From Streptomyces gardneri (GTDB lineage: Bacteria; Actinomycetota; Actinomycetes; Streptomycetales; Streptomycetaceae): DNA of 64,000 nucleotides. The notes below the pieces were generated by a model that saw only the letters and a list, made by a program, of their open reading frames with translations, made no database searches and had not been told where the DNA came from. Position numbers and translations under genes: made by a program. The stretch covers positions 62,001-126,000 of the forward strand of contig NZ_BJMN01000014.1 in NCBI RefSeq assembly GCF_006539185.1, in the 5' to 3' direction. Every line of letters starts with the position of its first letter. Position 1 is the first letter of the stretch. Shown here piece after piece: positions 45,851 through 52,828 of the stretch.

Positions 45851-47281
45851 GTGACGAGGTCCGGGCAGGAGTATCTGGAGGCGCTGCGGGACGGGCGCGA
45901 GGTCTGGCTCGACGGGGAGCGCGTCGAGGACGTCACCACACACCCCGCCTTCCGGGCCTCCGCGGCCTCCTTCGCCGGCCTGTACGACCTCGCCGACGAC
46001 CCCGCGCACCACCCCGTCCTGGTCCAGGGCGGGGTGCGGCGCGCCTATGCCGTGCCCCGCTCGTACGAGGACCTGGTGGCCCGGCGCCGGGCCTTCCGGA
46101 CGACGGCCGAGGCGAGCTACGGCTTCCTCGGCCGCACCCCCGACTACCTGGCCGCCGGCGCGGCCGGGTTCGCCGCCGCGCCCGCCGTCTTCACCGGCGA
46201 CACCTTCGACGGCGCCGAGCACGCCCTCGGCTTCCACCGCAGGCTCGCCGAGGGCGACCTGCACGGCGCCTTCACCCTCACCGACCCGGCCTCGGGCCCC
46301 GGCGAGGACGACCTCACCCTCCGGATCACCGGGGAGCGGGACGGCGGGATCGTCGTCCGCGGCGCCAAGACCATCGGCACAGGGGCCGTCTTCGCCGACG
46401 AGATCCTCGTCGGCACGATCGAACCGCTGGCCGACGATGACCTCGACCACGCCGTGACGTTCTCCTTACGCCTCGACACCCCCGGCCTCAAACTGATCTC
46501 CCGCACCTCCTACGAGGGGCGATCCCGGTCCGTCTTCGACCACCCGCTCTCCTCCCGGTACGACGAGAACGACGCGATGCTCGTCTGCGAGGACGTGTTC
46601 GTGCCCTGGGAACGGGTCCTCACCTACCGGGACCCCGCCACCACCGGCGCGATCTGGTGGCGGACCCCCGCCTACCTGAACTTCGTCCACCAGTCCGCCA
46701 CCCGCTTCTGGACGAAGCTGGAGTTCCTCACCGGCCTCGCCATCCTCGTCGCCCGCTCCCACGGCACCGACAAGCTGCCGCCCGTCACCCAGGCCCTCGG
46801 CCGGCTCCTCGGCATGGTCGCCCAGGCCAAGGCCTTCGTCCTCGGCGCCGAGGCCTCGTACGAGGAGGTCGACGGAGGCCGCGGCGGGGTCCGGCCGGGC
46901 CAGGAGATCTCCTTCGCCCAGCGGATCATGGCCGGCGAGCTCTACCCGCGGGCCGTCCAGGACATCAAGCTCCTCGCGGGCGGCTCCCTCATCCAGCTCC
47001 CCGCGAGCGGCCGGGACCTCCTCCACCCCGAACTCGGTCCGCTGGTCCGGCAGTACTTCCGCACCCCGGGCCACCCCGCGGAGGACCGCCTCAAACTCCT
47101 CAAGCTCGCCTGGGACGCGCTCGGTTCCGAGTTCGCGGGCCGCCACGAGCAGTACGAGCGCTTCTACCACGGAGCCCCCCACGTCTACCTGACCATGCAG
47201 ACCTGGGCCGGGTCCGCCGGCGAGTGCGAGCGGCTCGCCCAGGCCTGTCTCGACGGCTACGGCCTGGGGACGACCCGGTGA
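45851..47281 (+). CDS. HpaB-type FADH2-dependent aromatic monooxygenase, TTA-containing
   Basis: A 476-residue member of the 4-hydroxyphenylacetate 3-hydroxylase family (class D two-component flavin monooxygenases), which hydroxylate phenols or oxidise aryl amines. Family features include GFLGRTPDYLAA near 91-102, TLTDPASG near 142-149 and GAKTIGTGAVFADEILVG near 171-188. A flavin reductase partner is required and none is in the window. GTG 45851 has GAGGAGAGG upstream. Codon 206 is TTA (46466-46468), so translation should depend on the bldA tRNA. Its stop overlaps the next start (GTGA). Confidence 0.9.
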   Translation: MTRSGQEYLEALRDGREVWLDGERVEDVTTHPAFRASAASFAGLYDLADDPAHHPVLVQGGVRRAYAVPRSYEDLVARRRAFRTTAEASYGFLGRTPDYLAAGAAGFAAAPAVFTGDTFDGAEHALGFHRRLAEGDLHGAFTLTDPASGPGEDDLTLRITGERDGGIVVRGAKTIGTGAVFADEILVGTIEPLADDDLDHAVTFSLRLDTPGLKLISRTSYEGRSRSVFDHPLSSRYDENDAMLVCEDVFVPWERVLTYRDPATTGAIWWRTPAYLNFVHQSATRFWTKLEFLTGLAILVARSHGTDKLPPVTQALGRLLGMVAQAKAFVLGAEASYEEVDGGRGGVRPGQEISFAQRIMAGELYPRAVQDIKLLAGGSLIQLPASGRDLLHPELGPLVRQYFRTPGHPAEDRLKLLKLAWDALGSEFAGRHEQYERFYHGAPHVYLTMQTWAGSAGECERLAQACLDGYGLGTTR

Positions 47282-47487
47282 CGACACCGCCGGCACCGGT
47301 CCTGTCCGGGGCGCTCGCGCTGCTCGCCTCCCTCCAGCTGCTCCTGATCACGGACACCGCGGTCGTCGACGTCGCCCTGCCACCCGTCGGCGCCCTCGCC
47401 GCTCTGGCCGCCCTGATCTCCGTACACCTCCACCTCCCGGAGCCGGCTCCGGTCCCCGAGGACCCCAGGGTGCCGGACCTCCGGTAA
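47278..47487 (+). pseudogene. Remnant of an MFS exporter (in-frame internal deletion), or small membrane protein
   Basis: A 69-codon frame starting at GTG 47278 within the HpaB stop (GTGA overlap). Residues ~8-31 match the first helix of drug exporters, with LLLITDTAVVDVALPPV in the place of their LDxTVVNVALP motif. It then jumps directly to a final-helix-like segment (GALAALAALISVHLHLPEPA) and an exporter-style Pro-rich tail. The ~400 residues expected between are missing. I read it as an exporter gene collapsed by an in-frame deletion that kept both ends. A genuine two-helix small protein remains possible. Confidence 0.6.
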
Positions 47488-47533
47488 CCCGCTCCTCGAA
47501 CGATGCCCACGACCACCCGGCGAGTGAACCGAA

Positions 47534-47624
47534 GGGGCGCGGCTGTCGAAAGGGAGAGCGCGCGGAGGTCCCGAGGAACGAGGGACCGAGCACGGTCGAC
47601 CGTCGACAGCCGCTGAAGCGCCCC
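47534..47624. repeat. Nested inverted repeats between the MFS remnant and the PrnB-like gene
   Basis: GGGGCGCGGCTGTCGA (47534-47549) pairs with TCGACAGCC (47603-47611) and GCGCCCC (47618-47624) with a 6-base bulge. Inside lie a second hairpin GGTCCC/GGGACC (47567-47587) and the palindrome CGGTCGACCG (47593-47602). It occupies most of the 172-bp noncoding gap. Confidence 0.6.
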
Positions 47625-47659
47625 GGAGGTGAGCGAGCCCCGAAGGAAAAGGAGCGCCC

Positions 47660-48766
47660 ATGTTCGGCGATCCACGTCATCGCACCGAGGACATACGTGC
47701 CGCCGACCCGCTGGGCGCCGACGCCCTGCTCGCCGCGGTGCCCGCGCTCAACGCCCGGGCCGACACCGCGGCCCTGACCGTCGCCCTGCGCGCCCTCGTC
47801 CCCGACCCGGACCGGGCCGCGCAGTGGAGCGTGGCGGCCGCGCTGGCCGCGATGCGGGACCTCGGCATCCTGCTCGGCTCACTGAAACGCCACGGGGTGC
47901 AGCCCCTCGCCGCCGTCCCCGAGGCGCTGCCGGTCCTCGAACTCCTCGGCCGCCGGACCGACATGGTGCCCCGGGACACCGTCCACCACTACACGACCTG
48001 GAACCCGCCCGGGCGGCGCCGACGCTCGTACACCGGCCATCCGGTCGAGGCCCGGCTCCAGGAGGCGGTCCGTATGGTCTTCCCCGGCCTGGTCGCGGCG
48101 GTCGAGGACTGCTCCCGCGTCGCCCGGCTCGAACCGTACGACCCCGCCTTCGCCGCCGCCCTGGACCGGGTCGCCCGCCACGTACGGACGATCGTGGACT
48201 CGATCGACCTCACGGTCGCGCAGGTCCCGCCGGAGTACTTCGCGGTGACCCTGCGGCCGTACTTCGAGGAGGTCGAGGTGGCGGGCCGCGACTACCTGGG
48301 GCCCGCCGCCGCGCAGGTCCCGCTCTGGCTCGTCGATCTGACGCTGTGGCAGTGCGACCGCTCGGACGCCGCCTACGACGCCTTCCTGGCCGAGTCCCTG
48401 CCGTACGCGCTGCCGGGCTGGCGGGAGTTCCACGCCCTGCACCGGGGCGGGGTGTCGGCGGTGAGCAAGCTGTCGGCGGCGGTGAGCTGGGAGCGGATGG
48501 ACCGGCTGCCGCCCGAGCTCGTCGCCTCGGCGGCCGCGCTCGGCCGGGTGCTGCGGATCCTCAAGACCTTCCGGGCCCGGCACATCGGCATCGCCCGCAA
48601 GGCGTACGACGACGACCTGCGCCTGTACGAGGAGGGCAGCGGCGGCGCCCCCGTCGCGCTGCTCCGCTCGATCCTGGATCTGACCAGGGAGAACGAGACC
48701 ATGGTGCGCCGCGCGGCCGTGCGGCACCGTCCCGCCGGGGCCCCTGTCGGGCCCGCGGCCGCGTAA
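47660..48766 (+). CDS. PrnB-family (DUF1864) heme enzyme, pyrrolnitrin-type ring rearrangement homologue
   Basis: A 368-residue homologue of PrnB, the enzyme that rearranges 7-chlorotryptophan to monodechloroaminopyrrolnitrin and shares the indoleamine/tryptophan dioxygenase fold. Segments that match PrnB from memory: AAMRDLGILLGSLKRHG (63-79), HYTTWNPPG and RSYTGHPVEARLQEAVRM (110-139), LRPYFEEVEVAGRDYLGP (198-215) and FRARHIGIARKAYD (304-317) where His308 aligns with the heme-ligand His of PrnB. ATG 47660 follows AAAAGGAG. The start of the PhzS-like gene is 19 bases after its stop, so they are one operon. No tryptophan halogenase is nearby, so the substrate is probably unchlorinated. Confidence 0.88.
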   Translation: MFGDPRHRTEDIRAADPLGADALLAAVPALNARADTAALTVALRALVPDPDRAAQWSVAAALAAMRDLGILLGSLKRHGVQPLAAVPEALPVLELLGRRTDMVPRDTVHHYTTWNPPGRRRRSYTGHPVEARLQEAVRMVFPGLVAAVEDCSRVARLEPYDPAFAAALDRVARHVRTIVDSIDLTVAQVPPEYFAVTLRPYFEEVEVAGRDYLGPAAAQVPLWLVDLTLWQCDRSDAAYDAFLAESLPYALPGWREFHALHRGGVSAVSKLSAAVSWERMDRLPPELVASAAALGRVLRILKTFRARHIGIARKAYDDDLRLYEEGSGGAPVALLRSILDLTRENETMVRRAAVRHRPAGAPVGPAAA

Positions 48767-48785
48767 CGGCGCGAAGGAGCACACG

Positions 48786-50111
48786 ATGTCCCTGCACACT
48801 GCCTACGGCCGGAGCCCGCACATCGTGATCGCCGGCGGCGGCATCGCCGGGCTCACCACCGCCCTCTCCCTGCACGCCGCCGGATTCGAGCGCGTCACGG
48901 TCGTCGAGGCGGCCGCCGCGATCCGGCCCATGGGCGCCGGGCTCAACCTGATGCCGAACGCCGTCCGCGAACTGGACGCCCTCGGCCTGCTCGACGCGCT
49001 GGAGGCGGGCGCCCTGCGCACCCGCGAACTGCGCTACTACCACCGCTCGGGCGGGCTGATATCCCGCGAGCCGCGCGGACTCGGCGCAGGCCACCGCTGG
49101 CCGCAGCTCTCGGTGCACCGCGCGCACCTCCAGCAGGTCCTCGCGGGCGCGGTCCGGGCCAGGCTCGGCGCGGCGGCGCTCGTGACGGGGGTCCGGGTCA
49201 GCGGCGTGGAGCCGCTGCCGGACGGCCGGCCGCGGCTGCGCCTGGAACACCGGTCGGGAGCCGTCCGGGGCCGGGCCTCGCTCGAACCGGACGTGCTGGT
49301 GGGCGCGGACGGCATCCGGTCGGCGGTCCGGGCGGCGCTCCACCCGGGCGAGGGCGGGCCGCCGTGGAACGGGATGCTGGTGTGGCGGGGGGTGTCCCGG
49401 ATACCGGCGCGGGCCATCGGCTCCTTCATGCTCATCGCGGGCGACGACCGCCAGAAGGCCGTGGTGTACCCGATGGGCAGGCCGACGGGACCGGGGCGGG
49501 AGGTCCTGGTGAACTGGGCGCTGGCCCGCCCGGCGGAGACCGGATGCGCCTCCGCCGAGACGAGGCTCCGCGGCGACTGGGACCGGCCCGTGCCCGTGGA
49601 GACCTTCCTCCCCTTCTACGAGGGCTGGGAGTTCGACGGCGTCCGCGTCCCCGACATCCTGCGAGCCGCCGACTCCGCGTACGAGTACCCGATGGTCGAC
49701 CGCGAACCCCTCGACCGCTGGACCCACGGCCGGACCACCCTCGTCGGCGACGCCGCCCACGCCATGCACCCGACCGGCTCCAACGGCGCCACCCAGTCGA
49801 TCGTCGACGCCCGCGCCCTCGCCCACGCCCTCGCCCGGCACGACGACCCGGCCGAGGGCCTCGCCGCGTACGAGGCCGAACGCCGGCCCGCCATGACCGC
49901 ACTCCAGCGCGCCAACCGGCGGCTCGGCCCCGAGGCCGTCATCGCCCTCGCCCACGAGCGCGCCCCGCACGGCTTCACCGACATCCACGACGTCGTCCCG
50001 GCCGAGGAGCTCGCCGCCGTCGCCGGACGGTACGCCACCGCGGGCGCCTTCGACCCGGACACGGTCAACCAGGGCTCCCCGTACGAGGTGCCGCTCCCCG
50101 CCCTCGGCTGA
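48786..50111 (+). CDS. PhzS-like FAD-dependent monooxygenase
   Basis: A 441-residue single-component flavoprotein hydroxylase. The FAD motif is IVIAGGGIAGLTTALSL (residues 13-29), then VLVGADGIRSAVR and the second FAD/NADPH motif GRTTLVGDAAHAMHPTGSNGA. It resembles PhzS of phenazine synthesis (RELRYYHRSGG, LSVHRAHLQQVL, EYPMVDREPLDRW), which hydroxylates with loss of an aryl carboxylate. ATG 48786 follows GAAGGAG. Together with the PrnB-like and HpaB-type genes it suggests successive oxidation of an aromatic amino-acid-derived product. Confidence 0.9.
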   Translation: MSLHTAYGRSPHIVIAGGGIAGLTTALSLHAAGFERVTVVEAAAAIRPMGAGLNLMPNAVRELDALGLLDALEAGALRTRELRYYHRSGGLISREPRGLGAGHRWPQLSVHRAHLQQVLAGAVRARLGAAALVTGVRVSGVEPLPDGRPRLRLEHRSGAVRGRASLEPDVLVGADGIRSAVRAALHPGEGGPPWNGMLVWRGVSRIPARAIGSFMLIAGDDRQKAVVYPMGRPTGPGREVLVNWALARPAETGCASAETRLRGDWDRPVPVETFLPFYEGWEFDGVRVPDILRAADSAYEYPMVDREPLDRWTHGRTTLVGDAAHAMHPTGSNGATQSIVDARALAHALARHDDPAEGLAAYEAERRPAMTALQRANRRLGPEAVIALAHERAPHGFTDIHDVVPAEELAAVAGRYATAGAFDPDTVNQGSPYEVPLPALG

Positions 50112-50180
50112 AAGACGCCCTGCCGACACGCCACGCGCGCCGACGCGCCGTGGCCCGGCGGGGCGACATGTCCTAACGTC

Positions 50181-50225
50181 GGAGCGGAACGACGGACGCA
50201 CAGCGTGGTGCGTCCACTCCGCTCC
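50181..50225 (+). promoter_or_regulatory. 45-bp nested hairpin just upstream of glgP
   Basis: The outer arms GGAGCGGA and TCCGCTCC (50181-50188, 50218-50225) and inner arms GGACGCAC and GTGCGTCC (50194-50201, 50208-50215) make a 16-bp paired structure with a small bulge. It starts 70 bases after the PhzS-like stop and ends 25 bases before GTG 50251. TAACGT at 50174-50179 could be a -10, which would put the hairpin at the 5' end of the glgP transcript. Confidence 0.55.
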
Positions 50226-50250
50226 GTACTCGCCTGCGAAGGTGGAACAC

Positions 50251-52806
50251 GTGAAGGCAATCCGTCGATTCACCGTGCGTCCCGTCCTCCCCGACACCCT
50301 TCGACCCCTCGCCGACCTCGCGCACAACCTGCGCTGGTCCTGGCACGAACCCACCCGCGCGCTCTTCGACTCGCTCGCCCCGGAGAGCCGGACCGGCGCC
50401 GACCCCGTCCGGGTCCTCGGCGCCCTCGAAGCCCCCCGGCTCTCCGCGCTCGCCGCCGACCGGGACTTCCTGGCCCGGCTGACCGCCGCCGCCGAGGACC
50501 TCGACACCTATCTGCACGCCCCCCGCTGGTACCAGGGACAACCGGGCCGGCCCCCGGCGGCCGTCGCGTACTTCTCGCCCGAGTTCGGCGTCGCCGCGGC
50601 CCTGCCCCAGTACTCCGGCGGCCTCGGCATCCTCGCCGGGGACCACCTCAAGTCCGCCAGCGACCTCGGCGTCCCCCTCGTCGGCGTCGGCCTGCTCTAC
50701 CGGCACGGCTACTTCCGGCAGTCCCTCGGCCGCGACGGCTGGCAGCAGGAGCAGTACCCCGTCCTCGACCCGGGCGAGCTGCCCGTCACCCTGCTCCGCG
50801 AGGCCGACGGCGCCCCCGCCCGGGTCACCCTCGCCCTGCCCGGCGGGCGCAGCCTGCACGCCCACATCTGGATCGCCCAGGTCGGCCGCGTCCCGCTGCT
50901 CATGCTCGACTCCGACGTCGAGGAGAACGCCCCCGGCGAACGGAGCGTCACCGACCGGCTGTACGGCGGCGGCAGCGAGCACCGGCTCCTCCAGGAGATG
51001 CTCCTCGGCATCGGCGGCGTCCGCGCCGTCCGCACGTACACCCGGCTCACCGGCACCCCCGACCCCGAGGTCTTCCACACCAACGAGGGCCACGCCGGGC
51101 TCCTCGGGCTCGAACGCATCCGCGAACTCCAGGGAGAGGGGCTCGACTTCGACAGCGCCCTGGAGACCGTCAGGGCCGGGACCGTCTTCACCACCCACAC
51201 CCCCGTCCCGGCCGGCATCGACCGCTTCGACCGGAGCCTGGTCGCCCGCCACCTCGGCGAGGACGGCGCCCTCCCCGGCGTCGACACCGGACGCGTCCTC
51301 GCGCTCGGCGACGAGACCCCGCTCGGCGGCGAACCCGGCGTCTTCAACATGGCCGCCATGGGGCTGCGCCTCGCCCAGCGCGCCAACGGCGTCTCCACCC
51401 TCCACGGCGCCGTCAGCCGCGCCATGTTCGCCGGACTCTGGCCGGGATTCGACGCCGACGAGGTGCCCATCACCTCCATCACCAACGGCGTCCACGCCCC
51501 CACCTGGGTCGCCCCCGAGGTCGGCCGGCTCGGCCCCGACGCCACCGACGGCGAGCTGTGGGAGCTGCGCCGCACCCTGCGCGAACGGCTCGTGACCGAC
51601 GTACGGGCACGGCTGCGGGCCTCCTGGCGCCAGCGCGGAGCGGCCGCCGCCGAACTCGGCTGGACCGACTCCGTCCTCGACCCCGACGTCCTCACCATCG
51701 GCTTCGCCCGCCGCGTCCCCTCGTACAAGCGGCTCACGCTCATGCTCCGGGACAAGGACCGGCTGCGCGCCCTGCTGCTCCACCCCGAGCGGCCCGTGCA
51801 GCTCGTCGTCGCCGGCAAGGCGCACCCCGCCGACGACGGCGGGAAGCGGCTCGTGCAGGAGCTGGTCCGCTTCGCCGACGACCCCAGGATCCGGCACCGG
51901 ATCGTCTTCCTCCCCGACTACGGCATGGAGATGGCCCGCGGCCTCTACCCCGGCTGCGACGTCTGGCTCAACAACCCGCTGCGCCCCCTGGAGGCCTGCG
52001 GCACCAGCGGCATGAAGGCCGCGCTCAACGGCTGCCTCAACCTCTCCGTCCTCGACGGCTGGTGGGACGAGTGGTTCGAGCCCGACTTCGGCTGGGCCAT
52101 CCCCACCGCCGACGGCGCCGCCGCCGCGGACGAGGACCGCCGGGACGACCTGGAGGCGGCCGCCCTCTACGAGCTGATCGAGCGCCGGGTCGCCCCCCGC
52201 TTCTACGACCGGGGCCCCGACGGGGTGCCGGCCGGCTGGACGGCGATGGTCCGGCGAACCCTCGCCGACCTCGGCCCGAAGGTCCTCGCCGACCGGATGG
52301 TCCGCGAGTACGTCGAGCGGTTGTACGTCCCCGCCGCCGACGCCCGCCGGGCGCTCACCCCGGACCGGGCGCGGGAGCTCGCGGCCTGGAAGGCCCGGGT
52401 CAGGGAGGCCTGGCCCAAGGTGTCCGTCGACCACGTCGAGGTCGGCGACGGGCTCGCGGACGACCTGGCGGACGCGGAGCTCGGCTCGACCCCGGTCGTC
52501 CGGGTCCGGGTGGCCCTCGGCGAACTGGGCCCCGACGACGTCGAGGTGCAGGCCGTCACCGGCCGGGTCGACGCCGACGACACCCTCGCGGACACCCGTA
52601 CCGTCCCGCTGAAGCCGGCGGGCCGCCCGGACCTGGAGGGCCGGCAGCCGTATGCCGGCACCCTGGAACTCGACCGCACCGGCTCCTTCGGCTGCACGGT
52701 CCGCGTCCTGCCCGCCCACCCGCTCCTCGCCCACCAGGCCGAACCGGGGCTCGTGGCCCTGCCGGAGGAGACGGCGGGGGAGGGCGCGGGCTGCCTGCTG
52801 CGGTAG
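50251..52806 (+). CDS. glgP: Alpha-glucan (glycogen) phosphorylase
   Basis: Pyridoxal-phosphate enzyme that releases glucose-1-phosphate from alpha-1,4-glucan. The 851-residue protein begins with a DUF3417 domain (RFTVRPVLPDTLRPLADLAHNLRWSW in parts) and has the GT35 catalytic region with the PLP Lys in ACGTSGMKAALNG near residue 590. GTG 50251 is preferred to GTG 50242 since AAGGTGG lies ~8 bases before it. It completes the glucan cycle with glgE-treS-mak-glgB. In S. coelicolor, as I recall, glgP is directly divergent from glgE; here 7 kb intervenes. Confidence 0.95.
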   Translation: MKAIRRFTVRPVLPDTLRPLADLAHNLRWSWHEPTRALFDSLAPESRTGADPVRVLGALEAPRLSALAADRDFLARLTAAAEDLDTYLHAPRWYQGQPGRPPAAVAYFSPEFGVAAALPQYSGGLGILAGDHLKSASDLGVPLVGVGLLYRHGYFRQSLGRDGWQQEQYPVLDPGELPVTLLREADGAPARVTLALPGGRSLHAHIWIAQVGRVPLLMLDSDVEENAPGERSVTDRLYGGGSEHRLLQEMLLGIGGVRAVRTYTRLTGTPDPEVFHTNEGHAGLLGLERIRELQGEGLDFDSALETVRAGTVFTTHTPVPAGIDRFDRSLVARHLGEDGALPGVDTGRVLALGDETPLGGEPGVFNMAAMGLRLAQRANGVSTLHGAVSRAMFAGLWPGFDADEVPITSITNGVHAPTWVAPEVGRLGPDATDGELWELRRTLRERLVTDVRARLRASWRQRGAAAAELGWTDSVLDPDVLTIGFARRVPSYKRLTLMLRDKDRLRALLLHPERPVQLVVAGKAHPADDGGKRLVQELVRFADDPRIRHRIVFLPDYGMEMARGLYPGCDVWLNNPLRPLEACGTSGMKAALNGCLNLSVLDGWWDEWFEPDFGWAIPTADGAAAADEDRRDDLEAAALYELIERRVAPRFYDRGPDGVPAGWTAMVRRTLADLGPKVLADRMVREYVERLYVPAADARRALTPDRARELAAWKARVREAWPKVSVDHVEVGDGLADDLADAELGSTPVVRVRVALGELGPDDVEVQAVTGRVDADDTLADTRTVPLKPAGRPDLEGRQPYAGTLELDRTGSFGCTVRVLPAHPLLAHQAEPGLVALPEETAGEGAGCLLR

Positions 52807-52828
52807 GCGGGCGCTCCACCGGACGGCC

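Noticed and set aside
47488..47659. Possible tRNA or small RNA gene in the structured gap
   Set aside because: The nested hairpins do not form a cloverleaf and no tRNA consensus boxes are present.
45851..50111. Classification as a pyrrolnitrin cluster
   Set aside because: Only a PrnB-like gene is present. No flavin halogenases or Rieske PrnD are in the window, so the pyrrolnitrin product itself is not supported.
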